Shown: positions 16,442 to 25,952, numbered from the stretch's first letter. The stretch is DNA of 60,966 nucleotides from Thermoplasma sp. (GCF_008709555.1 NZ_VYIJ01000008.1:1-60966); one strand, 5' to 3'. The notes: a model not told the origin generated them from the letters alone. Translations and numbers: made by a program.

Positions 16442-18115
16442 CTATTTCTTACCCACCGGAGCCTGAGCAGCTTCATCAGAAGGCAGATACTGCATATCGG
16501 ATTCTATTATCTCCGTTATCTCGTCGGTCTTGAAGCCACTGAGTACAGACCAGAAGTAGAAAGCTATAGCTACCACTATCATCACCAGGAAGTCCCATGG
16601 GAAAGGTATCAGACCAGTTCCGCCATATGGTTTCTCCCCCAGATAAGAGAGCAGCGTTATAACGCCCATGTAGGCCAGAAGCCAGGCTCCACCCTTGAAA
16701 TGCTTGCCAGAGAATATGTTTATGGCCGATTTTCCAGCCAGGTAGAAAGCAGCATACACGACCAGCCCTATGAGTATGGCTATGACAAGATACGCAACCA
16801 GCGGCCATCCACTCCAGTACACTATCAGGGTTGCACCAACGAACGCTATGGGGCTCAGTATAGAGGCGCCTCCCAGCTTGAATGGTCTCTTCAGCTCTGC
16901 CGCCTCTCTCCTGAAGACCTGCAGCGCTGATCCACCCACGATGTATGTAAACACCGTTGATGAAGATATGAAGCCAACTAGCTTGTACCAACTTGGGAAC
17001 GGTGCGAAGAATATGTATCCTATCACAAGCGACGCGATCAGCGGGAGTATGGGAACACGTGTCTTTTTGTTTACATCAGACATGGATTTCCCAAGGTACC
17101 CTAGCGTACCAAGTCCGTACAGTGTCCTCTGCGATGTTCCAAGGTAAACGTTGAGCGTACCCGATGGTGAAACGTAAGCATCTGCGAAGAGGAAGTAGGA
17201 AAGGAACACCAGACCTGCAGAACTGGCAAGTGTCGCGAATGGCGCTGTCACAACGCCGCCAGTCAGTGCTGACCAGTCTCCAGCTGGAACGCCGACAGCC
17301 GCCCAGTTAACCTGTCCTATGAAAACTACCTGCAGAAGGGCGTATAACGCTATGCCTATCACAACTGATAGTACTGTTGCAATAGGAACCGATTTCTGAG
17401 GGTTCTTCGCCTCTCCCCCGTAGTCAAGCGCCTGTCTGAAACCAAGGTATGAGAAAACTATGCCCGATACAGATATGGCTTCAAAGACACTCGACCATCC
17501 ATAGGTGACGAAGCCTGTCTTTAGGAAGAAGTTGCTGATATTGAAATGAACGGCAAGAAGCAATGCAACGGTAGCTGATGGTATTATCAGCTTCCACCAT
17601 GTCATTCCCGTGTTCGTCTTTCCCATGACCTTTATGCCGAAGTAGTTCAGGAAGAAGAAACCGAGCATCAGTATGGCAGCCAGCAGTATACCGAGTCCGG
17701 TCAATACGCCGGTATTTGTAACCAGACCCTTCACGTATGTACCGGCATACGTTATCACTCCTTCTGCCTCTATCGCAGGAACCGACACAGCACTCAAAAA
17801 GTAGGCCCAGCCGAAGAGGAATCCTGCAAGACCGCCGTGAGAATATTGCCCATATCGAACGATGGCACCTGACCTTGGTATCATGCCGCCCAGCTCAGCG
17901 TATACGAGAGCGATGACAAGCACGATGAGACCACCGATTATCCACGACAGCACGGCTGCAGGCCCTGCCAGCATGGATGCGCTTGCCGCAGCGAACAGCC
18001 ATCCTGACCCGATTATCCCTCCAAGACTGAGAAACAGGAGGTCTATGGTTGTCAGTTCTTTTCGGAACTTCTTGTCGGAAGCTGTGGACTTAACAAACGT
18101 GTCTTGTTCTGTCAT
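16442..18115 (-). CDS. APC-family amino acid permease
   Basis: This 557-residue membrane transporter has about 12-14 hydrophobic segments. The first, FLSLGGIIGSGWLFAAA, carries the GxIGSG backbone bend of the APC superfamily. The GFRQALDYGGEAKNPQKSVP segment also matches the family. It is likely to import amino acids with protons, fitting a heterotroph in acidic habitat; the substrate is unknown. A GAGGT ribosome binding site lies about 8 bases before the ATG. It is divergent from the acetate-transporter-like gene. Confidence 0.92.
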   Translation of the reverse strand: MTEQDTFVKSTASDKKFRKELTTIDLLFLSLGGIIGSGWLFAAASASMLAGPAAVLSWIIGGLIVLVIALVYAELGGMIPRSGAIVRYGQYSHGGLAGFLFGWAYFLSAVSVPAIEAEGVITYAGTYVKGLVTNTGVLTGLGILLAAILMLGFFFLNYFGIKVMGKTNTGMTWWKLIIPSATVALLLAVHFNISNFFLKTGFVTYGWSSVFEAISVSGIVFSYLGFRQALDYGGEAKNPQKSVPIATVLSVVIGIALYALLQVVFIGQVNWAAVGVPAGDWSALTGGVVTAPFATLASSAGLVFLSYFLFADAYVSPSGTLNVYLGTSQRTLYGLGTLGYLGKSMSDVNKKTRVPILPLIASLVIGYIFFAPFPSWYKLVGFISSSTVFTYIVGGSALQVFRREAAELKRPFKLGGASILSPIAFVGATLIVYWSGWPLVAYLVIAILIGLVVYAAFYLAGKSAINIFSGKHFKGGAWLLAYMGVITLLSYLGEKPYGGTGLIPFPWDFLVMIVVAIAFYFWSVLSGFKTDEITEIIESDMQYLPSDEAAQAPVGKK

Positions 18116-18250
18116 TACATGACCTCATGGCAATTATTATTTAAATCTTTGCAAAAAGTTATGAAATTCTATTCGTTATTAAATGAATGTCTTAGTTATA
18201 TGAATGTTTAGGCATAATGATAAAAACTGCTTTTTCTGATGAATATTATC

Positions 18251-18269
18251 TTAACGGTAAATACGTTAA
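18251..18269. promoter_or_regulatory. Inverted repeat TTAACG-N7-CGTTAA
   Basis: This is a perfect 6-base inverted repeat with a 7-base spacer in the divergent gap between the permease and the acetate-transporter-like gene. The dyad spacing fits a helix-turn-helix dimer site. The operator role is inferred. Confidence 0.5.
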
Positions 18270-18277
18270 AATGCATT

Positions 18278-18326
18278 GTTATGGCAAAATACCAATCTGA
18301 AAACGTAATGCATTATACCCATAACA
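18278..18326. promoter_or_regulatory. Second dyad GTTATGG...CCATAAC with repeated AATGCATT
   Basis: GTTATGG at 18278-18284 and CCATAAC at 18320-18326 are perfect inverted repeats 35 bases apart. AATGCATT occurs at 18270-18277 and again at 18308-18315. The last arm abuts the TATA box of the gene at 18361. Arranged repeats of this kind suggest looping or cooperative regulator binding (inference). Confidence 0.4.
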
Positions 18327-18332
18327 GAATAT

Positions 18333-18340
18333 TTTTATAC
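18333..18340 (+). promoter_or_regulatory. TATA box of the acetate-transporter-like gene
   Basis: The TATA box tttttata starts 28 bases before the ATG at 18361, the spacing of a leaderless archaeal transcript. Confidence 0.6.
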
Positions 18341-18360
18341 ATATAGAAATTGTAAAGTTC

Positions 18361-18942
18361 ATGGTAATGAGTCCGCTTCCGCCATTGGCTATAGGATTCT
18401 TCGGTCTCGGAACAGGCTATTAAGTATGGGGTGGTTGGGAATTTTTCAGGATACCCGGGGAAACAACGGAGAAGGTCAGCAAGGTTCTCGGGCAGTGGGG
18501 TATTTGGATGCCTGGGTTCATGCAGTTCATCACCGGAACCTATCTCTTCCTCTGTCTGACGATTTTCCCGGCCTTTCAGGCATCACCCGTGCTTTACATG
18601 GCTGCTACGGCCTTCACGGCATACGGAGTACATTGGTTTGCCCTCGGAATAAACAGATACGTTCAGGGAGATACAACAGTCGATGGCTTCATGGCCATAG
18701 CGTTCCTCTGGATCAGCATAACTGGTGCATTCGTTTTCTTCAAGGCAGGCGATGTTCCTGTTGCAACCCTGTTCGTTCTTCTGGCCTTGGTGTACATAAC
18801 CGACATACCTGCAAGTCTTCTGAAATCACCCACATGGACCCGCGCCAAGGGTTTCTTCCACCTTGTCACAGGCACATGGCTGATGTACCTGTTCTTTGCG
18901 GCGGTGACGACGTTCGCGCTCGGGATGCATCTTCCACTGTGA
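18361..18942 (+). pseudogene. Acetate/succinate transporter-like (GPR1/FUN34/YaaH) gene with in-frame TAA
   Basis: From the ATG at 18361 the frame reads SPLPPLAIGFFGLGTGY, meets a TAA at 18421-18423 (codon 21), then continues in the same frame WGGWEFFRIPGE...WMPGFMQFITGT to a stop at 18942. About six hydrophobic segments and the N-terminal LPPLAIGFFG motif resemble the AceTr family, distantly. The promoter is intact. Both sides of the stop are in one frame, so this is a nonsense codon rather than an indel. Options are a recent null allele, a sequence error, readthrough, or reinitiation at the internal ATG 18508 giving a 144-residue protein without the first segment. It lies before the formate dehydrogenase operon. 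Confidence 0.65.
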
Positions 18943-19010
18943 TCTATCATATACTTAGTCTAGAAAATAATATAATTTTTAATTTTTATCTCATTGATTT
19001 TAAAAATAGT

Positions 19011-19016
19011 TATATA
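19011..19016 (+). promoter_or_regulatory. TATA box of the formate dehydrogenase operon
   Basis: TATATA (in agttatatacag) lies 26-31 bases before the ATG at 19042, as expected for a leaderless first gene. Confidence 0.6.
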
Positions 19017-19041
19017 CAGATGATAGCTATGGATTAATACC

Positions 19042-21984
19042 ATGTCTAAGGAATCTTTTCCAATCTCGATCGAAGGAAAGACATATGATGCCCATGATGG
19101 AGAGACTATCCTGCAGCTCATGATAAGAAATAACATCGACATAAGCCACATCTGCTACCACCCGAGCCTTGGGCCTATACAGACGTGCGATACATGCCTC
19201 GTGGAAGCGGATGGAAAGGTCGTGCGATCATGCGCCACCCCCGTCAGGGAAAACATGAAGATAGTATATTCAGAGGATCGCATCAAGGATCTAAGAAAGG
19301 AGGCCGTGCAACGCATACTTGCGAATCATAACTTGTACTGCACTGTGTGCGACAACAACAACGGCGACTGTGAGCTTCACAACGCCGTTCTTGATCTAAG
19401 GATAGACAGGCAGAAGTATCCATTCAGTAGGAAGCCATATGATGTGGACGATTCAAACCCTTTCTACATATACGATCCATCGCAGTGTATCCTCTGTGGC
19501 CGCTGTGTGGAAGCCTGCCAGGATGTACAGGTGAACGAAACACTGCATATAGACTGGTCCCTGGAGAGGCCAAGGGTTGTCTGGGATGATAGATCAAAGA
19601 TAAACGAATCCTCCTGCGTTTCATGCGGGCACTGCGTAACCGTATGTCCGGTGAATGCACTTATGGAGAAGACCATGATCGGTAATGCCGGATACTTTAC
19701 CGGACTTGATCCGGAAACGAAAGATATGATGATCGATCTTGTGAAATCGTTTGAACCGACCATAACTATGCAGCCGGTGATGGCCATAAGCAACATAGAA
19801 TCAAGGATGAGAGAATCAAGGATAAGGAAGACGAAAACTGTCTGCACGTACTGCGGTGTCGGCTGTTCCTTCGAGTTGTGGACGGTCGGCCGAAAAATTC
19901 TGAAGGTTCAGCCAAAGCCAGAGTCGCCGGCAAATGGCATATCAACATGCGTCAAGGGGAAGTTCGGATGGGATTTCGTAAACAGCCCTGACAGGTTGAC
20001 GGATCCGCTCATAAGGGAGGGAAACGGATTCAGGAAGGCTTCATGGGATGAGGCTCTGGATATGGTAGCATCAAGACTGAAGGAGATAAAGGAAAAGTAT
20101 GGATCAGATGCCATAGAGTTCATCGCATCTTCCAAGGGCACGAACGAGGAGGCATACCTGGTCCAGAAGCTTGCCAGGCAGGTCTTCGGTACAAATAACG
20201 TGGACAACAGCTCAAGATTCTGCCAGGCGCCTGCTACAACCGGTCTGTGGAGAACAGTCGGATACGGCGGGGATGCGGGTTCCATAATGGATCTGTACAG
20301 TTCCGATCTCATCCTCGCCGTTGGTACAAACACCGCAGAATCGCATCCAGTCATAGCAGCAAGGATTAAGAGGGCACACAAACTCAACGGCCAGAAGATA
20401 ATTGTTGCCGATCTCCGCATGCACGAGATGGCGAGGAGGGCGGATGTATTCATACATCCAAGGCCGGGTACGGATCTGGTATGGATCAACGCCGTGGCAA
20501 GATACATAATAGATAAGGGGTGGCAGGCGAAAGAATTCATAGAAAAACGGGTCAACTTCTACGACGATTACGTGAAGAGCCTTGAACCGTTCACGCTGGA
20601 TTTCGCAGAGAAGGTTTCAGGAGTGAGTGCCAAGGACATAGAGAAGATCGCAACCATGATACATGAGGCAAAAAGCATGGCGGTGATATGGGCCATGGGA
20701 GTAACGCAGCATCAGGCAGGCAGTGATACCTCCACGGCCCTCTCCAACCTGCTCCTCCTGACGGGCAACTATGGCAGGCCTGGTACAGGTGGATATCCAT
20801 TGCGCGGACACAACAACGTGCAGGGAGCAAGCGACTTCGGCGCCATGTCCGCGTACCTGCCCGGATACCAACACGTCAGCGACGATAGGGCAAGGAAGAA
20901 ATTCGAGGAACACTGGAACTGCAAAATTCCAGACAAACCCGGCTTCGATAACAACACTTGCCTTGAAGCAATCGACAGCGAGAAGATCAGAGCGATGTAC
21001 GTCATAGGCGAAGAGCTTGTGGAAACAGGTTCGGATTCAGAATACATAAGGAAACAGCTAGAGAAGCTTGATTTTCTTGTGGTTGAAGATATGTTTTTAT
21101 CCGAGACGGCGAAATACGCTGATGTTGTCCTTCCAGCAGCTGCAAGCATAGAGAAGGACGGCACGTTCGTGAACACGGAGCGCAGGATACAGAGGATATA
21201 CCGCGCGATGAAGCCGCTGGGCAATTCCAGGCCTGACTGGCAGATAATCCAGGATGTTGCAAACAGGCTGGGTGCCGGATGGAACTATAAAGACCCATCA
21301 GAGATAATGCGGGAAGTATCCAAGCTTGCACCCATATTTGCCGGTGTATCCTATGATAGACTGGATGGGTTCAGGAGCCTGCAGTGGCCAGTCTCAGAGG
21401 ATGGCGGTGATACGCCGCTGCTCTACACAGATACCTTCAATTTCCCCGACGGAAAGGCCAGGTTCTATCCCCTTAAGTATAGCCCACCTGTGAGCGTTGA
21501 CGAGGAATTCGATCTGCACCTGAACAACGGCAGGATACTTGAGCACTTCCATGAGGGAAACGAGACTTACAAATCGCCAGGACTGAGGGAGAAGGTACCG
21601 GGTACATTTGTTGAGATATCGCCTGCACTTGCAGCCGAGAGGGACCTCAAGGACGGGGATCTGGTGCGTATTACCTCAAAGTGGGGCAGTGTAAGGGTAA
21701 AGGTCCTCGTCACAGACAGGGTCTCCGGAAAGGAGCTCTACATGCCCATGAACTCCAGTGGTGATTCAGCGATAAATAACCTGACCAGCAGGCTCATGGA
21801 TCCTGCTGCACATACACCGGCTTACAAGGAACTCCCAGTGAAGATGGAGAAGATAGAGAATGGATCAGGTGCGAGTCCGATGCCGAGAACGAACCCCAGA
21901 TACGGAAAACCGCATCCACAGATCGGTGTTATGGTTGAGGAAAAATGGAAGCGCAGCGACTATGTTAAATTGACGGAGGATTGA
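19042..21984 (+). CDS. Formate dehydrogenase alpha subunit-like molybdopterin oxidoreductase (YjgC/YrhE type)
   Basis: This is a 980-residue Mo/W-bis-MGD enzyme. Domains in order: [2Fe-2S] ferredoxin (CYHPSLG, CDTC, CATP; residues 1-80), a His-Cys cluster stretch (YCTVCDNNNGDCELH), two [4Fe-4S] motifs (CILCGRCVEAC and CVSCGHCVTVCP), then the catalytic subunit opening with CTYCGVGC near residue 268. The Mo ligand position is Cys394 in SRFCQAPATTG, so no selenocysteine is used. The residue after it is Gln, whereas classical FDHs have His. This architecture and sequence pattern match Bacillus YjgC/YrhE. The electron acceptor is probably soluble (NAD or quinone-linked partner unknown). It forms a tight operon with the DUF1641 and fdhD genes. 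Formate oxidation is probable but unproven. Confidence 0.9.
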   Translation: MSKESFPISIEGKTYDAHDGETILQLMIRNNIDISHICYHPSLGPIQTCDTCLVEADGKVVRSCATPVRENMKIVYSEDRIKDLRKEAVQRILANHNLYCTVCDNNNGDCELHNAVLDLRIDRQKYPFSRKPYDVDDSNPFYIYDPSQCILCGRCVEACQDVQVNETLHIDWSLERPRVVWDDRSKINESSCVSCGHCVTVCPVNALMEKTMIGNAGYFTGLDPETKDMMIDLVKSFEPTITMQPVMAISNIESRMRESRIRKTKTVCTYCGVGCSFELWTVGRKILKVQPKPESPANGISTCVKGKFGWDFVNSPDRLTDPLIREGNGFRKASWDEALDMVASRLKEIKEKYGSDAIEFIASSKGTNEEAYLVQKLARQVFGTNNVDNSSRFCQAPATTGLWRTVGYGGDAGSIMDLYSSDLILAVGTNTAESHPVIAARIKRAHKLNGQKIIVADLRMHEMARRADVFIHPRPGTDLVWINAVARYIIDKGWQAKEFIEKRVNFYDDYVKSLEPFTLDFAEKVSGVSAKDIEKIATMIHEAKSMAVIWAMGVTQHQAGSDTSTALSNLLLLTGNYGRPGTGGYPLRGHNNVQGASDFGAMSAYLPGYQHVSDDRARKKFEEHWNCKIPDKPGFDNNTCLEAIDSEKIRAMYVIGEELVETGSDSEYIRKQLEKLDFLVVEDMFLSETAKYADVVLPAAASIEKDGTFVNTERRIQRIYRAMKPLGNSRPDWQIIQDVANRLGAGWNYKDPSEIMREVSKLAPIFAGVSYDRLDGFRSLQWPVSEDGGDTPLLYTDTFNFPDGKARFYPLKYSPPVSVDEEFDLHLNNGRILEHFHEGNETYKSPGLREKVPGTFVEISPALAAERDLKDGDLVRITSKWGSVRVKVLVTDRVSGKELYMPMNSSGDSAINNLTSRLMDPAAHTPAYKELPVKMEKIENGSGASPMPRTNPRYGKPHPQIGVMVEEKWKRSDYVKLTED

Positions 21985-21985
21985 T

Positions 21986-22432
21986 ATGGCCAGAAAAATA
22001 GAATACGCTATGGCGGGTAAGGATCAGCAGGATGATGAAAAAGAGGAGGCATTGGAGGATCTTCTGGATCTTGTGAGGGCTCTTAAGAGTTCAGGCCTCC
22101 TGGACATGATAAAGGCAATGGCGGAGAGGAAGAATGACATAATGTCCATACTGGCGAAGGAAGCCTCAGAGGAGAGAAACAGGAGACTCCTTCAGAACGT
22201 ACTTCTGATCTACACCATGCTAAGTTCGCTTGACACTGAGATACTGAACAATATAGCTCATGGCGTAGAGGACGCACTGAACGGCTCCAGGCAGCAGAGG
22301 GAACACGGTGGACTCAGCCTCATCAAGGTCAACGCTATGATGAAGAGCCCGGAGGTTGCAGCGGGCATACGCGTACTGTTCTCAATTATAGGATCTCTCG
22401 GCGGAGGGAAGGATGAAAATGGAGGTAAATGA
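21986..22432 (+). CDS. DUF1641 protein, formate dehydrogenase partner (YjgD/YrhD-like)
   Basis: This is a 148-residue mostly helical protein beginning 2 bases after the formate dehydrogenase stop. The pattern EALEDLLDLVRALKSSGLLD and the C-terminal KSPEVAAGIRVLFSIIGSLG are DUF1641 features. DUF1641 genes (yjgD, yrhD) follow this type of formate dehydrogenase in Bacillus too, so it is probably a small subunit or membrane/quinone-coupling partner (inference from conserved linkage). It overlaps fdhD by 20 bases. Confidence 0.85.
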   Translation: MARKIEYAMAGKDQQDDEKEEALEDLLDLVRALKSSGLLDMIKAMAERKNDIMSILAKEASEERNRRLLQNVLLIYTMLSSLDTEILNNIAHGVEDALNGSRQQREHGGLSLIKVNAMMKSPEVAAGIRVLFSIIGSLGGGKDENGGK

Positions 22433-23246
22433 GGGCGCGTTCGGTTCCTCAAGAACCGGAGTTGTCTCATACCGCAGAAGCGTCGGTTTCATAGCCTCTT
22501 CTGACAGCCTGGCTGTTGAAGAGCCACTTGCAATAGACGTGGTCGGGCCAGACCTGAAGGTGGAAAGGGTCGGTGCTATAATGCGCACTCCCGTTATGGA
22601 TCGCTATCTGGTTGCAGGCTTTCTGTATTCTGAAGGCTTCATATCTGGTGCTTCAGACATAAAAAGCATCGATGGCATCGGCGAGGACGGGATATCTCAC
22701 CATAACCATGCCACCGTTGCGATAAGGAACAGTATAGGATTCAGAGTCAACTCCAGACTTGTGAATTCCGCATGCGGAGTGTGCGGGAGATCAACGATCG
22801 CAGACCTCCTGATACGACATCGAAGGATAGAAACTGACGCAAGAATCGATGCTAAAACCATTCTGGATCTGCCATCAGAGATGAACAGATTGCAGAACCT
22901 CTTCTTGATAACTGGTGGGGTGCACGCGGCGGCTCTGTTCGATCTCGACGGCGACATTCGCGAAGTATGCGAGGATATAGGAAGGCACAACGCGGTGGAC
23001 AAGATCATCGGATACACGCTGATGGAGCATGAGAATACGGAAAACCGCGTGATCATGGTATCGGGCCGTGCTGGCTTCGAGATCGTTGAGAAGGCTTTCA
23101 TAGCAGGCTTCCCCATCGTCGTCTCCGTTTCAGCGCCCTCCAGCCTCGCTGTTCAGGTGGCTGAGTCCGTCGGCATAACGCTGGTATGCTTTGTGAGGGA
23201 AAACAGGTTCACAGTCTATTCCCATCCTGACCGAGTAATACCCTGA
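22413..23246 (+). CDS. fdhD: Formate dehydrogenase accessory sulfurtransferase FdhD
   Basis: This 277-residue protein transfers sulfur to the Mo/W-cofactor of formate dehydrogenase. The essential CxxC is seen in SACGVCGRS near residue 120. DIGRHNAVDKIIG and SGRAGFEIVEKA are family signatures. The ATG overlaps the DUF1641 gene, and GGAGGGAAGG provides a ribosome binding site. Presence of fdhD strongly supports the formate dehydrogenase assignment of the first gene. Confidence 0.95.
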   Translation: MKMEVNEGAFGSSRTGVVSYRRSVGFIASSDSLAVEEPLAIDVVGPDLKVERVGAIMRTPVMDRYLVAGFLYSEGFISGASDIKSIDGIGEDGISHHNHATVAIRNSIGFRVNSRLVNSACGVCGRSTIADLLIRHRRIETDARIDAKTILDLPSEMNRLQNLFLITGGVHAAALFDLDGDIREVCEDIGRHNAVDKIIGYTLMEHENTENRVIMVSGRAGFEIVEKAFIAGFPIVVSVSAPSSLAVQVAESVGITLVCFVRENRFTVYSHPDRVIP

Positions 23247-23267
23247 TGGTGGGGCATCTCCTGGCGA

Positions 23268-23762
23268 TCATTCATTGTTTCTGGGGACAGGATTTGCCTT
23301 CTTCAGAAAGACGATGGAATGCCCCATGTAGTCAAGGCATTCTCCGTCCGACCCGCAGTATATATCGAGGGGGTCTGCCTTGATCTTCTTTCCAGTCACC
23401 GCGTCATGCTGCATGGCGTCCATCATGTCCTGGGCCGATATCATCTCCCAGTAAATCTTGGAATCCTTCCTGTAAAGGAGAAAGCCCCTGACCTCCATGA
23501 ATGGTTCCTTCTTCTTTGGATGCACCTCATCAGTCATCGATCTCAGCACAGCTGAAACGTATCCGACCTTCCCCACGGAATCCTTTATATATTCCCATAC
23601 ATCAAAAACATCGTTGTTGAAATCCATCACCAATATCCTCCTTCCGCTGCGGATCAGGTGAACTCTCCTGTGGTTCTTTCCAGCCATGACCGTCAGCCAT
23701 GCCTCATCGTAGACATCCCTTGAAATCTCGGATCGGAAGGATCTTATTCCTGTATGCGCCAT
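23268..23762 (-). CDS. Hypothetical protein, 164 residues
   Basis: No family is recognised. It is soluble, with N-terminal Arg-rich beta strands (RRVHLIRSGRRILVMDF), a charged middle and a C-terminal part with two cysteines (DIYCGSDGECLDYMG) that could bind a metal or form a disulfide. It converges on fdhD with a 21-base gap, so it is not part of the formate dehydrogenase operon. Confidence 0.65.
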   Translation of the reverse strand: MAHTGIRSFRSEISRDVYDEAWLTVMAGKNHRRVHLIRSGRRILVMDFNNDVFDVWEYIKDSVGKVGYVSAVLRSMTDEVHPKKKEPFMEVRGFLLYRKDSKIYWEMISAQDMMDAMQHDAVTGKKIKADPLDIYCGSDGECLDYMGHSIVFLKKANPVPRNNE

Positions 23763-23978
23763 CTTATCGAACCCATATCTTGATCGGGTTAAAAATCGTT
23801 ATTGCCGAAGCACATGAAATGGCATGATCTTCTTCGATTACATTCTTAAGTATGAAAAATGGAAGATCAAGGCTGATCAACTGGCTGCGTTAAATTTATT
23901 GATAGTTTGAATTGCTATAATATATGCAAATTTTTATACATACATCATATTAGATCTTATTATAACTTAATTTCAAAA

Positions 23979-23987
23979 TATATAAAT
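23979..23987 (+). promoter_or_regulatory. TATA box of acetyl-CoA synthetase gene
   Basis: TATATAAAT lies 22-30 bases before the ATG at 24009, fitting a leaderless transcript. A further AT-rich tttttataca upstream resembles the TATA box of the acetate-transporter-like gene at 18333. Confidence 0.6.
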
Positions 23988-24008
23988 ACATGCTGTACAT
24001 GATAACGC

Positions 24009-25952
24009 ATGGAAGGTGAAAAGGGAACATTACCCATGGGTGAGGTTTACAACCCGGGGATGAATGCCTACAACGAAATATACAGGAGATCGCTTGAGGA
24101 TTCGGAGAATTTCTGGGCCAAACAGGCTGAGATACTGACATGGTATTCGAAATGGAACAAGATCCTGGATGATTCCAGGAAGCCGTTCTACAGATGGTTT
24201 GTCGGCGGAAAGCTCAATGTATCGTACAACGCAGTTGATCGCCATCTCGAACAGCACAGGAGAAACAAGGCAGCCTACATATGGGTTGGTGAAAATGGAG
24301 AGGAGAAGATCGTAACATACGATGGGCTATACAGGAGGATAAACAATCTTGCAAAGGCACTTCTGAACCTTGGCATAAAAAAGGGGGACAGGATAGTGCT
24401 CTATCTTCCAATGATAATAGAGGCTCCAGTGGCTATGCTCGCAGCCGCTAGGATAGGTGCTGTTTTCTCATTTGTATTTGCCGGTTTTGGTGCTGGTGCG
24501 CTCGCGGAGAGGATCAACGACTCAAAGGCGGTGCTGCTCATAACGGCGGATGGCGGCTTCAGAAACGGTAAGATCGTGGAACTTAAGAAGATAGCAGATG
24601 AAGCTCTTGAGATGACCTCAACTGTAAGAAACGTCATAGTGATAAAGCATGCAAAGAATGAAGTGAACATGGCCGAGGACCGGGACATCTGGTACCATGA
24701 GATCGTCGGGGATTCTTATGCATACGTGGAACCGGAACACATGGACGCAAACGATCCGCTCTTCATACTCTACACCTCCGGAACGACCGGGAAACCAAAG
24801 GGTGCTGTGCACAGCACGGGAGGATACTCCGTATGGGTCGCAAACACCCTTAAATGGGCCTTCAATCCAGACGAGGATGACAGGTGGTGGTGCGCAGCAG
24901 ATATTGGATGGATAACGGGCCACAGCTATATCGTCTTTGCACCTCTCATACTCGGACTTACGAGCATAATGTACGAGGGATCTATAACGTACCCAGAACC
25001 AGACAGGCTATGGGATATCATAGAGAAATACCGCGTTAACATCCTTTACACGTCTCCGACCGCCATAAGGACGCTGATGAAGTTCGGGGAAAAATACCCG
25101 CAGAAGCATGACCTTAGCACGCTGAAGGTTCTGGGTACCGTTGGCGAACCGATAAATCCAGCGGCATGGAAGTGGTACTACGAGGTCATAGGTAACTCCA
25201 GATGCCCCATCATAGATACCTACTGGCAGACCGAAACGGGCGGATTCATGATAGCGCCGCAGAGGGGGCTTGGGCTGCCGCCGCTGAAGCCCGGATCTGC
25301 AACCTTCCCGCTACCAGGCGTGGATCCAGCAATACTTGATGATGCGGGGAAGGATGTGCGGACAGGTGAAAAGGGCTATATAGTATTCAGAAGACCATGG
25401 CCTGGCATGCTCATGACGGTTAACAACGACGATGAACGCTATGTGAAAACGTACTTCTCAAAGTTCCCTGGATACTATTACTGCGGTGATTATGCCGTAA
25501 AGGATGATGACGGATACTACTGGCTCCTCGGAAGATCGGATGAGGTAATGAACGTCTCTGGACATCGCCTGGGCACAATCGAGATCGAGGACGCGATCGT
25601 TGCAACCGGACTTGCGGTCGAAGCTGCAGTCTTTGGAAAGCCGGATCCAGTGAAGGGCGAGGCCATATCTGCGTTCGTCGTGCCAAAGGACATGAATGCA
25701 GACAGGCATGAACTAATATCAGAGATACGAAAGAGGATAAGAGCCGACCTGGGCCCAATATATGTACCGGATGAGATAAGACTGGTCAAGTTGCTTCCAA
25801 AGACCAGGAGCGGAAAGATCATGAGGAGGGTCGTGAAGGCTGTGGCTCTTAACCAGATACCTGGAGATCTAACGACGCTGGAGGATTCTACCTCCGTTGA
25901 CGAGATCAGGAGCGCCATTGAAGCCTTCAAGGAAGAAGCAGGGGGTGAGTGA
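24009..25952 (+). CDS. acs: Acetyl-CoA synthetase, AMP-forming
   Basis: This 647-residue adenylate-forming ligase makes acetyl-CoA from acetate, ATP and CoA. The P-loop-like motif YTSGTTGKPKG is near residue 255. The Trp pocket DIGWITGHSY, YWQTETGG, GRSDEVMNVSGHRLG hinge and the catalytic Lys in KTRSGKIMRR are all present. Length and motifs favour acetate or propionate. The stop overlaps the start of the acetate transporter gene, giving an acetate uptake and activation pair. Confidence 0.95.
   Translation: MEGEKGTLPMGEVYNPGMNAYNEIYRRSLEDSENFWAKQAEILTWYSKWNKILDDSRKPFYRWFVGGKLNVSYNAVDRHLEQHRRNKAAYIWVGENGEEKIVTYDGLYRRINNLAKALLNLGIKKGDRIVLYLPMIIEAPVAMLAAARIGAVFSFVFAGFGAGALAERINDSKAVLLITADGGFRNGKIVELKKIADEALEMTSTVRNVIVIKHAKNEVNMAEDRDIWYHEIVGDSYAYVEPEHMDANDPLFILYTSGTTGKPKGAVHSTGGYSVWVANTLKWAFNPDEDDRWWCAADIGWITGHSYIVFAPLILGLTSIMYEGSITYPEPDRLWDIIEKYRVNILYTSPTAIRTLMKFGEKYPQKHDLSTLKVLGTVGEPINPAAWKWYYEVIGNSRCPIIDTYWQTETGGFMIAPQRGLGLPPLKPGSATFPLPGVDPAILDDAGKDVRTGEKGYIVFRRPWPGMLMTVNNDDERYVKTYFSKFPGYYYCGDYAVKDDDGYYWLLGRSDEVMNVSGHRLGTIEIEDAIVATGLAVEAAVFGKPDPVKGEAISAFVVPKDMNADRHELISEIRKRIRADLGPIYVPDEIRLVKLLPKTRSGKIMRRVVKAVALNQIPGDLTTLEDSTSVDEIRSAIEAFKEEAGGE

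Noticed and set aside
18421-18423. Possible recoded stop (Sec/Pyl)
   Set aside because: The codon is TAA, which neither selenocysteine nor pyrrolysine systems use, and the formate dehydrogenase next door has an ordinary Cys.
18426-19037. 203-codon plus-strand frame before the formate dehydrogenase
   Set aside because: It is out of frame with the membrane protein coded at 18361-18942, is rich in His/Arg/Cys, and lacks any motif. The other frame has clear transmembrane segments.
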